A stretch of DNA of 64,000 nt from Rhizobium grahamii (GTDB taxonomy: Bacteria > Pseudomonadota > Alphaproteobacteria > Rhizobiales > Rhizobiaceae), in assembly GCF_009498215.1 (NCBI RefSeq), contig NZ_CP043498.1, positions 1,178,001 through 1,242,000 on the forward strand. The letters are read 5' to 3'. The notes beneath the pieces were generated by a model. The model was not told the origin of the DNA. It ran no database searches and worked only from the letters and a program-made list of their open reading frames with translations. Both the position numbers and the translations under genes were made by a program. Each line of letters begins with the position of its first letter. Positions within the stretch are counted from its first letter, which is position 1. This document shows, one piece after another, positions 8,175 through 18,748 of this stretch.

Positions 8175-9011
8175 ATGGTCCGATCGAGTCTTGCCGCACT
8201 CTTGCTTGCAGGCGTTTCGTCGAGCGCCTACGCAGCGGCACCGGCAACCAGCGCGGCGATCGCCACTGGTCTCGTCGCTCATCGGGCCGTCTACGATCTC
8301 GAATTGAAGGATGCCTCCGAACGGTCAGGCATCGCCGGTATGTTCGGCCGCATGGTTTACGAATTCGACGGCAATTACTGCACCGGCTTCACGACCAGCT
8401 TTCGTTTCGTAACGCGGATCGATACGGGCGATGCGGTGCGCGTCAGCGATCAGCAGACGAAGACCTTCGAGAACCTTCGCGACCGCAAGTTCACCTTCGA
8501 CACCAAGTCCTTCACGGACGATCAGCTGGACAAGGAAGTCAACGGCGCGGCCGAAGACCTTGCAGAGGGCGTGAAGGTCGATCTGAAGCAGCCGGCGAGC
8601 AAGGAACTGCAGCTTGCTGCAAGTCGCTTCCCGACCGAGCACATGCTCGACGTCATCCAGAATGCCAAGGAAGGCAAGCGCATCTTCGAAGCGCGGGTGT
8701 TCGATGGCTCCGACGACGGGGACAAGGCGCTTGCAACAACGACCGTTGTTGGCAAGCAGACCGTCCCGGCGGCTGAGGAGGCCGATTCCGGGAATGCCGG
8801 CGCTTTCTCCAAGGCCGCGTTCTGGCCGGTGACAATCTCCTATTTCAACGAGAATACGAAGTCGGACGCACTTCCCGTCTATCGTATGTCGTTCAAGCTC
8901 TACGAGAACGGCATCACCCGCGACCTCACCATGGACTATGGTGACTTCGTCCTGTCGGGAAAGCTCTCGAAGCTCGAGCTTCTCGACGCCAAGGCTGCTC
9001 CGTGCAAGTGA
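8175..9011 (+). CDS. eipB: EipB family periplasmic protein (DUF1849)
   Basis: This 278-residue protein starts with a clear signal peptide (residues 1-20, ending SSAYA) and then matches the DUF1849 family described in Brucella as EipB, a periplasmic beta-spiral protein needed for envelope integrity. The conserved motifs HRAVYDLEL, FDGNYCTGF, YFNE and MDYGDFVLSG are visible. It contains two cysteines, Cys69 and Cys277 next to the C terminus, which correspond to the disulfide pair known in EipB. The start at 8175 has AGGAG seven bases upstream. It is divergent from ridA with 136 bases between them, which should hold both promoters. Confidence 0.9.
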   Translation: MVRSSLAALLLAGVSSSAYAAAPATSAAIATGLVAHRAVYDLELKDASERSGIAGMFGRMVYEFDGNYCTGFTTSFRFVTRIDTGDAVRVSDQQTKTFENLRDRKFTFDTKSFTDDQLDKEVNGAAEDLAEGVKVDLKQPASKELQLAASRFPTEHMLDVIQNAKEGKRIFEARVFDGSDDGDKALATTTVVGKQTVPAAEEADSGNAGAFSKAAFWPVTISYFNENTKSDALPVYRMSFKLYENGITRDLTMDYGDFVLSGKLSKLELLDAKAAPCK

Positions 9012-9119
9012 TTGGTCTCGCTCTCTGATTAGGCAGGACGCTGTATTCTCGATATATCCAAGACGCCGTCTCGTATGCTAACAAGAAGCTACGTGAGTTA
9101 CGGCGAGATGGAGTGAGGC

Positions 9120-9824
9120 TTGGCCGCGAGAAGTGTTTCGACGATTAGCGTTCTTCTGTTGGCGGCAGCGACGATCGGCGCGACCGCGGGTGCGGCCTTT
9201 GCCGCCGATTGCAGTTCGACACCAACAGCAGAAATCGATTGGGGCGGATGCAACAAGAAGCAACTGATGCTGCAGGGCGCCGATTTCCAGAAGGCGAATC
9301 TCGCCGATGCGGATTTGACCCTGACCAATCTCAGCGGGACGGATCTCACATCCGCAAACCTGGAGAAGGCGACGCTGGTTCGTGCCTGGTTTACCGGAGC
9401 CAAGCTCGGAAAGGCAAATTTCGCCAAGGTCGAAGCCTATCGGTCCGGTTTCGAGGACGTCTTTGCCGAGGGAGCGTCTTTCGCGGGGGCAGAGCTGCAG
9501 CGTGCCAACTTCAGCGGCGCCAAACTGGCCGGCGTGAATTTCGAGAAGGCCGAGCTCGGTCGCGCGAATTTCAACAAGGCTGTCCTGACAGGTGCGAGCT
9601 TTTCGTTGGCGAATCTCTCCCGTGCCGATCTTAGTGACTCGACATTCGAAGGTCCGATATCGTTTGACCGCGCGTTCATGTTCCTCACCCATATCGATGG
9701 GCTCGATCTGTCTGCGGCGACAGGTCTCGAACAGGCGCAAATCGAGCTCGCATGCGGCGACGCCAACACCAAGCTGCCAAGCGGCCTGACGGCACCCAAA
9801 AGCTGGCCGTGCGCCTCCGACTAA
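9120..9824 (+). CDS. Exported pentapeptide-repeat protein
   Basis: The protein is 234 residues. A signal peptide covers about the first 29 residues (TIGATAGAAFA, then ADC). Behind it runs a series of A(D/N)LXX pentapeptide repeats, for example GADFQKANLADADL, SANLEKATL and FSLANLSRADLSD, which should fold into a right-handed quadrilateral beta-helix. The only start that yields a complete signal peptide is the TTG at 9120, which has GGAG six bases upstream. No enzymatic residues are visible and the function is unknown. It follows eipB on the same strand after 108 bases; cotranscription is possible. Confidence 0.82.
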   Translation: MAARSVSTISVLLLAAATIGATAGAAFAADCSSTPTAEIDWGGCNKKQLMLQGADFQKANLADADLTLTNLSGTDLTSANLEKATLVRAWFTGAKLGKANFAKVEAYRSGFEDVFAEGASFAGAELQRANFSGAKLAGVNFEKAELGRANFNKAVLTGASFSLANLSRADLSDSTFEGPISFDRAFMFLTHIDGLDLSAATGLEQAQIELACGDANTKLPSGLTAPKSWPCASD

Positions 9825-10021
9825 CGTCTATGGGCGTCGTTTGTCGCGAGTTTTTTGACGTAAAGCCTTGCGTTTCCCGGCAAGGGAGGGTATGGGCACC
9901 CGCATTCCACACGTAAGGCATGGGATGGTCCGGGAGAAATCCGGATTGTTCCGCCCGGTGGCATCCTCGAAGAGGGTGCTGTTAGCCTTGCGGAGGTTCA
10001 ACCGGAAAAGGATAACAAGGC

Positions 10022-10783
10022 ATGGCATTGCCCGATTTTTCTATGCGTCAGCTCCTCGAAGCAGGCGTCCACTTCGGCCACCAGACTCACCGCTGGAACC
10101 CGAAGATGAAGCCGTACATTTTCGGCGATCGTAACAACATCCACATCATCGACCTGGCTCAGACCGTTCCGATGCTGTCGCGCGCCCTGCAGGTTGTCTC
10201 CGACACCGTTGCTCGCGGCGGCCGCGTTCTCTTCGTTGGCACCAAGCGTCAGGCTTCCGAGCTCATCGCTGACTCGGCCAAGCGTTCCGCTCAGTACTAC
10301 GTCAACTCGCGTTGGCTCGGCGGCATGATGACCAACTGGAAGACGATCTCCAACTCGATCCAGCGCCTGCGCAAGCTCGACGAGATCCTGTCTTCGGAAC
10401 AGTCCGGCTACAACAAGAAAGAGCGCCTGAACCTCGAGCGCGAGCGCGAAAAGCTCGACAAGGCTCTCGGTGGTATCAAGGACATGGGCGGCACGCCGGA
10501 CCTGATGTTCATCATCGACACCAACAAGGAAAAGATCGCGATCGACGAAGCCAAGCGCCTCGGCATCCCGGTTGTCGCAATCATCGACTCGAACTGCGAT
10601 CCGGACCTGATCGACTATCCGATCCCGGGCAACGACGACGCTTCGCGCGCCATCGCTCTGTACTGCGACCTGATCGCTCGTGCAGCTATCGACGGTATCG
10701 CTCGCCAGCAGAGCTCGTCTGGTCGTGACCTCGGCGCATCGATCGAAGCTCCGGTTGAGCCGGCGCTCGAAGGCGAAGCCTGA
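10022..10783 (+). CDS. rpsB: 30S ribosomal protein S2
   Basis: The 253-residue product shows S2 hallmarks from the start: [20 protein letters not shown], then the [11 protein letters not shown] and [10 protein letters not shown] segments, [12 protein letters not shown], and the C-terminal [22 protein letters not shown] region. S2 is a late-assembling protein of the small subunit and helps recruit S1. The ATG is preceded by AGGATAACAAGGC. The 197-base region before it is long enough for the promoter and an untranslated leader where autoregulation by S2 is common, but I cannot define such an element. tsf follows, as in most bacteria. Confidence 0.98.
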   Translation: MALPDFSMRQLLEAGVHFGHQTHRWNPKMKPYIFGDRNNIHIIDLAQTVPMLSRALQVVSDTVARGGRVLFVGTKRQASELIADSAKRSAQYYVNSRWLGGMMTNWKTISNSIQRLRKLDEILSSEQSGYNKKERLNLEREREKLDKALGGIKDMGGTPDLMFIIDTNKEKIAIDEAKRLGIPVVAIIDSNCDPDLIDYPIPGNDDASRAIALYCDLIARAAIDGIARQQSSSGRDLGASIEAPVEPALEGEA

Positions 10784-10879
10784 GAAAGAAGCAGGCGGGC
10801 CGAATAGCCCGTCATGCTTTCCAGAGATTGGGAAGGGCCGCTCGCGACTTTCAGTAGTTCGGCGGCCTTGACCGTTTCA

Positions 10880-10903
10880 GGCGAGAGAAATCAGCCTCTC
10901 GCC
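10880..10903 (+). terminator. Hairpin between rpsB and tsf, possible attenuator or partial terminator
   Basis: A perfect eight-base-pair stem, GGCGAGAG at 10880-10887 with CTCTCGCC at 10896-10903, closes an eight-base loop in the 240-base gap between rpsB and tsf. Only a weak T-rich stretch follows (ATTTGAGTTT). In other bacteria a leaky terminator here sets the rpsB to tsf ratio; the position fits but the function is inferred. Confidence 0.4.
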
Positions 10904-11023
10904 ATTTGAGTTTCGTATGATGCGTCTTTCATCACGCTGTCATACATAAAGGTACATTTCGTGCCTCAATCCGGTGCCGAACCGCCTTCGCGGTCCACCG
11001 TTTGAACCGACAAGAGGAAGCTT

Positions 11024-11950
11024 ATGACCGAGATTACGGCTGCACTGGTGAAGGAACTGCGCGAGAAGTCCGGCGCAGGTATGATGGACTGCAAGAAGGC
11101 GCTGCTGGAAAACAACGGCGACATCGAAGCATCGATCGACTGGCTCCGCGCCAAGGGCATCTCCAAGGCCGACAAGAAGGCCGGCCGCGCTGCTGCCGAA
11201 GGCCTGGTTGCCATCGCTGGCGCCGGCCACAAGGCCGTTGTCGTCGAGCTGAACTCGGAAACCGACTTCGTTGCCCGTAACGACGCCTTCCAGGATCTGG
11301 TTCGCGGCATCGCCAACGTTGCCCTGTCCACCGACGGTACGGTTGAAGCCATTGCTGCTGCGACCTACCCGGCATCCGGCAAGCCGGTTGCCGACACGAT
11401 CAAGGACGCGATCGCCACCATCGGCGAAAACATGACGCTCCGTCGCGCTGCCAAGCTCGAAGTCGAGCACGGCGTTGTCGCGACCTACATCCACAACGCT
11501 GCCGGCGACGGCATCGGCAAGCTCGGCGTTCTCGTCGCTCTGAAGTCGGAAGGCGACAAGGCTGTCCTGACCTCGATCGGCCGCCAGGTTGCCATGCACA
11601 TCGCTGCGACCAACCCGCTGGCAATCCGCGCTGAAGAAGTCGACGCTGCCGTGGCCGAACGCGAACGCAACGTCTTCATCGAGCAGGCTCGCGAATCCGG
11701 CAAGCCGGAAGCCATCATCGAAAAGATGGTCGATGGCCGCATGCGCAAGTTCTTCGAAGAAGTTGCTCTGCTCTCGCAGGCTTTCGTCATCAACCCCGAC
11801 CTGACGGTCGGTGCTGCTGTTGAAGCCGCTGCCAAGGAAGCTGGCGCCAAGATCGAAGTCGTCGGCATGGCGCGTCTTCTCCTCGGCGAAGGCGTCGAGA
11901 AGGAAGAGAGCGATTTCGCTGCCGAAGTGGCTGCAGTCGCCAAGGGCTGA
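11024..11950 (+). CDS. tsf: Translation elongation factor Ts
   Basis: EF-Ts is the nucleotide exchange factor for EF-Tu. The 308-residue product begins [20 protein letters not shown], has the N-terminal UBA-like domain with [23 protein letters not shown] split over two helices, the conserved TDFVARN motif that contacts EF-Tu, and the repeated core and dimerisation modules. Length and order are normal. It uses the ATG with GAGGAAG upstream. It follows rpsB and is followed by a very strong hairpin before pyrH. Confidence 0.98.
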   Translation: MTEITAALVKELREKSGAGMMDCKKALLENNGDIEASIDWLRAKGISKADKKAGRAAAEGLVAIAGAGHKAVVVELNSETDFVARNDAFQDLVRGIANVALSTDGTVEAIAAATYPASGKPVADTIKDAIATIGENMTLRRAAKLEVEHGVVATYIHNAAGDGIGKLGVLVALKSEGDKAVLTSIGRQVAMHIAATNPLAIRAEEVDAAVAERERNVFIEQARESGKPEAIIEKMVDGRMRKFFEEVALLSQAFVINPDLTVGAAVEAAAKEAGAKIEVVGMARLLLGEGVEKEESDFAAEVAAVAKG

Positions 11951-11972
11951 TCGTCCTATATATGTGAAAACA

Positions 11973-12004
11973 GAAGGGCATCGCGTGACAACGCGATGCC
12001 CTTC
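11973..12004. terminator. Thirteen-base-pair hairpin between tsf and pyrH
   Basis: GAAGGGCATCGCG at 11973-11985 and CGCGATGCCCTTC at 11992-12004 form a perfect stem around a six-base loop. On the plus strand no T-run follows, but A-rich sequence precedes it. It probably separates tsf from the pyrH operon, either as a terminator that does not need a T-run or as a 3'-end stabiliser. Confidence 0.6.
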
Positions 12005-12043
12005 GTGTATCCGGCACAAAGCGGTAAAATACGAGGAGCCAAG

Positions 12044-12766
12044 ATGTCGTCAGAGCCTGTCTACAAACGCGTTCTACTCAAGGCTTCCGGCGAAGCCCTC
12101 ATGGGCAGCCAGGGATTTGGAATCGATGTAGCCGTGGCCGATCGCATTGCGGCCGACATTGCAGAAGCAAGGCAGATGGGTGTTGAAGTCGGCGTCGTCG
12201 TCGGCGGTGGCAACATCTTCCGCGGCGTGGCTGTTGCCTCCAAGGGCGGCGATCGCGTCACCGGCGACCACATGGGTATGCTGGCCACCGTCATTAACGC
12301 GCTGGCGCTGGCGACTTCGCTGCGCAAGCTCAACATCGACACGGTCGTTCTGTCGGCCATCGCGATGCCCGAGATTTGCGAGAGCTTCTCGCAGCGCGCG
12401 ACGCTCTATCATCTGTCGCTCGGTCGCGTCGTGATCTTTGCCGGCGGCACCGGCAATCCTTTCTTCACGACGGACTCCGCGGCAGCGCTTCGCGCCGCCG
12501 AAATGGGCGCTGAAGCCATCTTCAAGGGAACCCAGGTCGATGGTATCTATTCGGCCGATCCGAAGAAGGTGCCCGATGCCACGCGTTTCGATCACTTGAC
12601 GCACAAGGAAGTCCTAGACAAGGGACTGGCCGTCATGGACGTTGCCGCCGTTGCGCTGGCGCGCGAAAATTCCATTCCGATCATCGTCTTCTCGATCCAC
12701 GAGAAGGGCGGTTTTGCGGAAATCCTCAAGGGCGGCGGTCTGAAGACCGTCGTCTCCGACAATTGA
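12044..12766 (+). CDS. pyrH: Uridylate kinase (UMP kinase)
   Basis: PyrH converts UMP to UDP with ATP in the cytoplasm and is a hexamer of the amino-acid kinase fold. The 240-residue product shows KRVLLKASGEALMG (phosphate loop), VVVGGGNIFRG, the DHMGMLATVINALAL region and GTGNPFFTTDSAAALRA with the family's UMP-binding Thr. The ATG at 12044 is chosen because AGGAG lies five bases upstream; an earlier start at 11996 lacks this. It leads the conserved pyrH-frr-uppS-cdsA-rseP series. Confidence 0.97.
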   Translation: MSSEPVYKRVLLKASGEALMGSQGFGIDVAVADRIAADIAEARQMGVEVGVVVGGGNIFRGVAVASKGGDRVTGDHMGMLATVINALALATSLRKLNIDTVVLSAIAMPEICESFSQRATLYHLSLGRVVIFAGGTGNPFFTTDSAAALRAAEMGAEAIFKGTQVDGIYSADPKKVPDATRFDHLTHKEVLDKGLAVMDVAAVALARENSIPIIVFSIHEKGGFAEILKGGGLKTVVSDN

Positions 12767-12817
12767 TTGAGTGGCGGCATCGTTAGCCGCAGCTTCTACC
12801 GATACGGGAGCACTGAA

Positions 12818-13378
12818 ATGAGCCAAGGCATAGATATCAACGACATCAAGCGTCGCATGGATGGCGCGATCAATGCGTTCAAGAGCGATATCGCATCGCT
12901 ACGCACGGGCCGCGCGTCGGCCAACATTCTCGATCCAGTCACAGTCGAAGCCTATGGTTCGCGTGTGCCGCTGAACCAGGTGGCAAACGTGACTGTTCCT
13001 GAGCCTAGAATGCTCGGCATTTCCGTCTGGGACAAGTCGATGGTCAACGCGGTCGATCGCGCGATCCGCGAAGCCAATCTCGGCCTGAACCCGATCGTCG
13101 ACGGCCAGAATCTGCGTATTCCTCTGCCTGAGCTGAACGAAGAGCGCCGCAAGTCGCTCGTCAAGGTTGCTCACGACTATGCTGAAAAAAGCAAGGTTGC
13201 GATTCGCCATGTTCGCCGCGATGGCATGGATGGCCTTAAGAAAGCCGAAAAAGACGGTGTGATTGGCCAGGACGAAAGCCGGGCACAGTCGGATCGTGTG
13301 CAGAAGATGACAGACGAGACGATTTCTGAGGTCGATCGCTTGCTTGGCGAGAAGGAAAAGGAAATCATGCAGGTCTAG
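12818..13378 (+). CDS. frr: Ribosome recycling factor
   Basis: RRF splits post-termination ribosomes with EF-G. The 186-residue product has normal length and carries [24 protein letters not shown] in the first helix, [15 protein letters not shown] in the hinge/domain II region, and [16 protein letters not shown] near the end. The ATG at 12818 has GGGAG seven bases upstream. It lies 51 bases after pyrH and 44 bases before uppS on the same strand. Confidence 0.97.
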   Translation: MSQGIDINDIKRRMDGAINAFKSDIASLRTGRASANILDPVTVEAYGSRVPLNQVANVTVPEPRMLGISVWDKSMVNAVDRAIREANLGLNPIVDGQNLRIPLPELNEERRKSLVKVAHDYAEKSKVAIRHVRRDGMDGLKKAEKDGVIGQDESRAQSDRVQKMTDETISEVDRLLGEKEKEIMQV

Positions 13379-13422
13379 TGGGACCTGCAGCTGAGCCTAT
13401 GGCTGGAAGAACCGGACGGGAA

Positions 13423-14169
13423 ATGTCGGAAAGAACATTTTTGACTGTACCAGAACATGTTGCCATCATCATGGATGGCAACGGCCGATGGGCAAAGCAA
13501 CGCGGATTGCCGCGTACGATGGGGCATAGGAAGGGTGTCGACGCTGTCCGCGAGACCGTACGGGTCGCTGGCGATGTCGGGATAAAATATCTTACCCTGT
13601 TTGCTTTCTCGTCGGAGAACTGGCGCCGCCCGGAAACCGAAGTCTCCGATCTTCTCGGGTTGCTGAAGGCGTTCATCCGCCGCGATCTTGCGGAGTTGCA
13701 TCGCCAGAACGTACGCGTGAAGGTGATCGGCGATCGCTATAGCCTGCAGAACGATATCCTCGACCTTCTTGTTGATGCTGAAGAGACAACCAAGGCGAAC
13801 ACGGCGCTGACGCTCGTGATCGCCTTCAACTACGGCTCCCGCGACGAGATCGCTCGTGCGATGACGAGCCTTGCGCGCGATATCGAGAGCGGCCATCTCC
13901 GGGCCCAGGATGTGACGCCCGCGTTGATCAGCGCGCGCCTCGATACAGCTGGTATTCCCGACCCGGACCTGATCATTCGCACCAGCGGCGAGGAGCGGTT
14001 GTCGAACTTCCTGCTCTGGCAGGCTGCCTACTCGGAGTTCATCTTTCTACCGGAGTACTGGCCAGATTTTGGCCGCGAGACATTCTATTCGGCCCTGGAG
14101 ACCTTTGCCGCCAGGGATCGTCGATTCGGCGGTCTCGTAGCGCAGGCTGCGGCGGCAGTGGGCAGTTGA
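13423..14169 (+). CDS. uppS: Isoprenyl transferase, undecaprenyl diphosphate synthase
   Basis: This cis-prenyltransferase extends farnesyl diphosphate with isopentenyl diphosphate to make the C55 carrier for peptidoglycan and O-antigen. The motif [17 protein letters not shown] contains the catalytic Asp, followed by [10 protein letters not shown], the substrate-tunnel [10 protein letters not shown] and the C-terminal [19 protein letters not shown]. The 248-residue length is usual. ATG starts at 13399 and 13423 are both possible; I chose 13423 because [13 protein letters not shown] matches the family start, although its ribosome site is weak. The stop overlaps the cdsA ATG by one base. Confidence 0.95.
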   Translation: MSERTFLTVPEHVAIIMDGNGRWAKQRGLPRTMGHRKGVDAVRETVRVAGDVGIKYLTLFAFSSENWRRPETEVSDLLGLLKAFIRRDLAELHRQNVRVKVIGDRYSLQNDILDLLVDAEETTKANTALTLVIAFNYGSRDEIARAMTSLARDIESGHLRAQDVTPALISARLDTAGIPDPDLIIRTSGEERLSNFLLWQAAYSEFIFLPEYWPDFGRETFYSALETFAARDRRFGGLVAQAAAAVGS

Positions 14170-15002
14170 TGCAGCCGGAACTCAAGCTCCGCATCATTTC
14201 CGGCATCATTCTGGCGATCGTCGTTCTCGGCGCGACCATCTATGGCGGCGTGGTCTTCAGTGTGCTTTCCGCGCTGATCGGGCTTCTGATTTATTATGAA
14301 TGGTCGACGATTACGCGTCTGCAGGCCGAACAGCCACTGACGAACGTGGTGGGCTGGATCGGGCAGGCGGCAATTGCCGCGGCCGTGGTCGCCGGAACGC
14401 TTGGCTATTCCCTCATCCTGCTCGCGTTATTCTTTGTCCTCGCGATTGGCCTGATGTTCGCTGGCCGCACATCATCCTGGTTTCCCGCAGGTGTCGTCTA
14501 TGCCGGCCTGACAGGGATTGCACTCTCAGGCATTCGCGGTTCTGACAGCGCTGGGCTGCACGCGATGCTCTTCGTATTCGCTGTCGTATGGGCAACGGAT
14601 ATTCTGGCTTATTTCATAGGTCGCGCGATCGGCGGCCCGAAACTGGCTCCAAAGATATCGCCCGGCAAGACGTGGTCGGGAGCGATCGGCGGGACCGTAT
14701 CTGCGGTCGTGGCCGGTGTTCTCGTCGCCTACTTTGCATTCTCGGGAAAAGTTGCGCTGGCTGCACCGATCGCGTTTGTTCTGTCGGTCTTCAGCCAGTC
14801 GGGTGATCTCTTCGAATCCTTCATCAAGCGCCGCTTCGGCGTCAAGGATTCGAGCCATCTTATCCCGGGACACGGCGGCGTCATGGACAGGGTTGATGGG
14901 CTCATTTTCGCCTGTTTTGCGGCGTTCTTGCTAGCTGGGCTTTTTTCGCTGATAAAGGGCGGTGAAGTAACGTCGCTCGGTGCAGCCCTGTTCGGCGTTT
15001 GA
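14169..15002 (+). CDS. cdsA: Phosphatidate cytidylyltransferase
   Basis: CdsA makes CDP-diacylglycerol from phosphatidate and CTP, the branch point of phospholipid synthesis in the inner membrane. The 277-residue product has about seven or eight hydrophobic segments and the C-terminal signature SQSGDLFESFIKRRFGVKDS followed by LIPGHGGVMDRVDG, which carries the catalytic aspartates. It starts at the ATG that overlaps the uppS stop, so translation is probably coupled. rseP begins 28 bases after its stop. Confidence 0.96.
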   Translation: MQPELKLRIISGIILAIVVLGATIYGGVVFSVLSALIGLLIYYEWSTITRLQAEQPLTNVVGWIGQAAIAAAVVAGTLGYSLILLALFFVLAIGLMFAGRTSSWFPAGVVYAGLTGIALSGIRGSDSAGLHAMLFVFAVVWATDILAYFIGRAIGGPKLAPKISPGKTWSGAIGGTVSAVVAGVLVAYFAFSGKVALAAPIAFVLSVFSQSGDLFESFIKRRFGVKDSSHLIPGHGGVMDRVDGLIFACFAAFLLAGLFSLIKGGEVTSLGAALFGV

Positions 15003-15030
15003 TATCTGCAAAGGCTGGCGGAAAGATCAG

Positions 15031-16163
15031 ATGCTTGGCTTGACCGGAATACTTGGGTTTTTGACGGGTTACATCGTCCCGTTCGTCCTTGTGTTGTCAT
15101 TGCTCGTCTTCGTGCACGAGATGGGGCACTACCTCGTTGGTCGCTGGAGCGGCATCCGCATTCTGGCGTTTTCGATCGGCTTCGGCCCGAATTGGTCGGT
15201 TTCAATGACCGCCACGGGACGCGCTGGAAGCTTTCGGCGATACCGCTCGGCGGCTATGTCCGATTCTTCGGCGACGAAGACGCCTCCAGCAAGCCTGATG
15301 AAGAAAAGCTCGCGGCGATGTCGGGGGAGGAGCGCGCTGCGTCCTTCGCCGGTGCCAAGCTCTGGAAGCGGGCGGCGACCGTGGCAGCGGGGCCGATTGC
15401 AAACTTCATTCTCGCGATTGCCATCTTCGCGGTCCTGTTCTCTATCTATGGTCGCTCGGTCGCCGATCCTGTTGTTGCTGAGGTAAAGCCCGGCAGTGCT
15501 GCCGCTGAAGCTGGTATCATCCCGGGTGACCTGCTTGTTTCCATCGACGGTGATAAGGTCGAGACCTTCGACGACGTCCGCCGCTATGTCAGCATTCGGC
15601 CTGAGCAAAAGATCGTCGTTACGATCGAACGCAATGGCGAGAAGCTCGACGTGCCGATGGTGCCCGTTCGCACCGACATGACGGATCAGTTCGGCAACAA
15701 GATCGAGATTGGACTGATCGGCATCGTCACCAACCAGGAAGTCGGCCATTTCCGGCAGCAGACCTACACGCCGCTTGGCGCGCTGAAGGAAGGCACGATC
15801 CAGACCTGGCATATCGTGACCGGCACATTCAAATATATCGGCAATCTTGTTTCCGGTTACATGAAGCCCGACCAGCTCGGCGGACCGATCCGCGTCGCGC
15901 AGGCATCCGGCCAGATGGCGACGCTGGGCGTTGCAGCTTTGCTTCAGCTGGCTGCTGTTCTGTCTGTTTCCATCGGTTTGCTCAATCTGATGCCGGTTCC
16001 GGTACTTGATGGCGGCCACCTGATGTTTTATGCGATTGAAGCGGTGAGGGGAAAACCGTTGGGTTCGTCGGCCCAGGAGATTGCGTTTCGCATCGGCCTG
16101 GCCATGGTTCTGAGCCTGATGGTTTTTGCTACCTGGAACGATATAAGCGCATTGATTGGATAG
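15031..16163 (+). pseudogene. rseP: RIP metalloprotease RseP, interrupted by a one-base frameshift
   Basis: RseP is the inner-membrane site-2 protease that cleaves anti-sigma factors and leftover signal peptides. The first frame, from ATG 15031, gives a transmembrane start and the zinc site HEMGH at residues 29-33, then runs through FSIGFGP into unrelated sequence and stops at 15486. The rest of the protein continues in another frame from about 15190: a LVGFNDRHGTRWKLSAIPLG stretch, two PDZ-like parts (IIPGDLLVSIDGDKV), and the NLMPVPVLDGGH metal motif, ending at 16163. One extra G at the CCCG/AATT junction near 15189 would restore a normal protein of about 377 residues. Because the gene is close to essential in relatives and otherwise intact, a sequencing error is as likely as a real mutation. 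Confidence 0.85.
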
Positions 16164-16349
16164 CTGGCGGCGAGAAAAAATTACCGTTTATTTACGATGT
16201 TTCAAAGCTGTAGTGGCGAATGCGTCACGCTTCGAAATGAAGTAAACAGAAATTAACTTGCTACCTTGCTTGTATGTCAAAAGCGGGTAAAACGACACAC
16301 GTGGCCGGAATCGGGGGACGCCTGACGCCGGGGACGAGAAACAAAGGTA

Positions 16350-18698
16350 ATGGGTGAAATGAAGGCTGGTTCAAGATTTTTGAACGCAGTATCGGCGGTT
16401 GCGCTGTCTGCTGGTGTTGTTGCTACGGGGGCAGGTACAACAGTTTTCGTCTCGGCTACCTCAGCTGAGGCCGCCGTCATTCAGCGTGTCGATGTGCGTG
16501 GAGCGAGCCGTGTTGGCGCCGAAGCCGTGCGCTCGAACCTGACGATCACGCCCGGCAAAAGCTTCTCGAACACCGACATCGACGACTCGGTCAAGCAACT
16601 CTACGACACCGGATACTTTTCGGATGTGAAGATCGCCGTTTCCGGCGGGACGCTTGTCGTCACCGTGCAGGAAGCGCAGCTGGTCAACCAGGTCGTCTTC
16701 AACGGAAACCGCAAGATCAAGGACGACAAGCTCGCTGCCGTCGTCAAGACGCACGCTGCCGGCCCATACAGCGAAGCGCAGGTTCAGGCCGACATTCAGG
16801 CCATCAAGGACGCCTATGCTGCGACCGGCCGTAGCGAAGTCGAAGTGACGACGCAGGTGGTTCCGCTTGGCGAAGGCCGCGTCAACCTCGCTTATGTCGT
16901 CAACGAAGGTGATCGTACCAAGATCGCTGCCATCAATTTCGTCGGCAATAGCGCCTACAGCTCTGGCCGCCTGGCTTCCGTCATCAACACGAAGCGCTCC
17001 AACTTCCTGTCGTTCCTGACCCGCAAGGACGTCTACAGCGAAGACAAGCTGCATGCCGATGAAGAAGCGCTGCGCCAGTTCTATTACAATCGCGGCTATG
17101 CCGACTTCCGCATCGTGTCTTCCGATGCTGCCTTCGATGAAGGCACGAACAAATACACCCTGACTTTCAACATCGAAGAAGGTCCGCGTTACGACTTCGG
17201 TGCCGTTACGGTTCAGTCGACCGTCCAGGGCATCGATGGCGCTCAGTTGCAGGGCCTCGTCCGCACGCATGAAGGCGACGTTTACAACGCCAAGGAAGTT
17301 CAGAAGTCGATCGAGGCTATCTCGGATCAGGTCGCTTCCGCAGGCTATCCGTTCGCTCGTGTCACGCCGCGCGGCAACCGCGATCTGAACAACAACACGA
17401 TCGGTGTTGAATATCTGGTCGACCAGGGCGAGCGCGCCTACGTCGAGCGCATCGAAATCCGCGGCAACAGCCGCACGCGCGACTACGTTATCCGTCGCGA
17501 GTTCGACATGAGCGAAGGCGACGCCTTCAACCAGCAGATGATCACGAAGGCGAAGCGTCGCCTCGAAGCTCTCGGCTACTTCTCTGCGGTCAACATCTCG
17601 ACCCAGCCTGGCAGCTCGCCGGACCGCGTTGTCGTCGTTGTTGACGTGCAGGATCAGGCAACCGGCTCGTTCGGTATCGGCGCAGGCTATGCTGCCGGCG
17701 GCGACGGTCTTCTGCTCGAAGCGTCGGTCGAAGAAAAGAACTTCCTCGGTCGTGGCCAGTACATCAAGATCAGCGCAGGTGGCGGCGAAGAAGGTTCGCG
17801 CACTTACGGCCTGAACTTCACCGAGCCGTACTTCCTCGGTTATCGCCTGGCCGTCGGTTTCGACATCAACCACAGCGAGACGTCGAGCAACGACAACTAC
17901 GACTACGAAGAAAACAACGTCGTATTGCGTGCAACGGCGCCGATCACTGAAGATCTTGCGACGACCTTCCGCTACAACTACAAGCAGATGAAGTACGATC
18001 CGTCGGGATCGCTGTCTGATCTGTCGACGCCTTACCAGGATCTCGTCAACAACAGCCCGTGGGTGAAGTCGTCTGTGTCTCAGACGCTGACCTACAACAC
18101 GCTGGACGACATGATTCTGCCGCGCGAAGGTATCTATGCCAGCGCCACGCAGGAAATTGCCGGTCTTGGTGGCGACTCGCAGTTCTACAAGATCTACGGC
18201 AAGGCTCGTTACTACCACCTACTGGCTGACGATGCCGACATCATCGGCTCGGTCGCAGGTTCGGCGGGCTACGTTGTAGGCTTCGGCGACAATCTGCACG
18301 TATTCGACCAGTTCACGTTGACGAACGGCGATATCCGCGGCTTCGAGAACAAGGGTATCGGCCCTCGCGTCGGCGGCGGTCCGGATGATCCGCTCGGTGG
18401 CACGACGTACTTCACGGTTTCCGCTGAAGCGACGTTCCCGCTGCCTGCAGTTCCGCGTGACTTCGGTCTTCGCGGTGCCGTCTTCGCGGATGCCGGCACG
18501 CTCTTTGGCAACAAGGTCAGCGTCGGTGGTGGCGAATACGTCAACGGTGAAGACGCATCCCTGCGTGCATCCGTCGGTGTCGGTCTGGTCTGGAATTCGC
18601 CGTTCGGTGCACTCCGCGTCGACTACGCCTTCCCGGTCCTGAAGGAAGACTACGACAAGGTTCAGCACTTCAAGTTTGGCATCAACAACCAATTCTGA
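16350..18698 (+). CDS. bamA: Outer membrane protein assembly factor BamA
   Basis: BamA is the core of the machine that inserts beta-barrels into the outer membrane. The 782-residue product has an N-terminal signal sequence ending at SAEAA near residue 46, five POTRA-type repeats (for example [15 protein letters not shown] and [18 protein letters not shown]), and a C-terminal 16-strand barrel with the conserved VRGF-like motif seen here as [12 protein letters not shown]. It ends in the outer-membrane signature FGINNQF with a terminal Phe. A 186-base gap before it suggests its own promoter in addition to readthrough from rseP. lpxD follows 50 bases later. Confidence 0.97.
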   Translation: MGEMKAGSRFLNAVSAVALSAGVVATGAGTTVFVSATSAEAAVIQRVDVRGASRVGAEAVRSNLTITPGKSFSNTDIDDSVKQLYDTGYFSDVKIAVSGGTLVVTVQEAQLVNQVVFNGNRKIKDDKLAAVVKTHAAGPYSEAQVQADIQAIKDAYAATGRSEVEVTTQVVPLGEGRVNLAYVVNEGDRTKIAAINFVGNSAYSSGRLASVINTKRSNFLSFLTRKDVYSEDKLHADEEALRQFYYNRGYADFRIVSSDAAFDEGTNKYTLTFNIEEGPRYDFGAVTVQSTVQGIDGAQLQGLVRTHEGDVYNAKEVQKSIEAISDQVASAGYPFARVTPRGNRDLNNNTIGVEYLVDQGERAYVERIEIRGNSRTRDYVIRREFDMSEGDAFNQQMITKAKRRLEALGYFSAVNISTQPGSSPDRVVVVVDVQDQATGSFGIGAGYAAGGDGLLLEASVEEKNFLGRGQYIKISAGGGEEGSRTYGLNFTEPYFLGYRLAVGFDINHSETSSNDNYDYEENNVVLRATAPITEDLATTFRYNYKQMKYDPSGSLSDLSTPYQDLVNNSPWVKSSVSQTLTYNTLDDMILPREGIYASATQEIAGLGGDSQFYKIYGKARYYHLLADDADIIGSVAGSAGYVVGFGDNLHVFDQFTLTNGDIRGFENKGIGPRVGGGPDDPLGGTTYFTVSAEATFPLPAVPRDFGLRGAVFADAGTLFGNKVSVGGGEYVNGEDASLRASVGVGLVWNSPFGALRVDYAFPVLKEDYDKVQHFKFGINNQF

Positions 18699-18748
18699 TA
18701 TCGGCAGTCCGGAACCGTAACGTCGAATTCCGTTCTGGAGATTTGCCG

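Noticed and set aside
16461..18218. A 585-codon minus-strand frame opposite bamA
   Set aside because: It is an antisense shadow of bamA in a GC-rich genome; no ribosome site and no recognisable domain.
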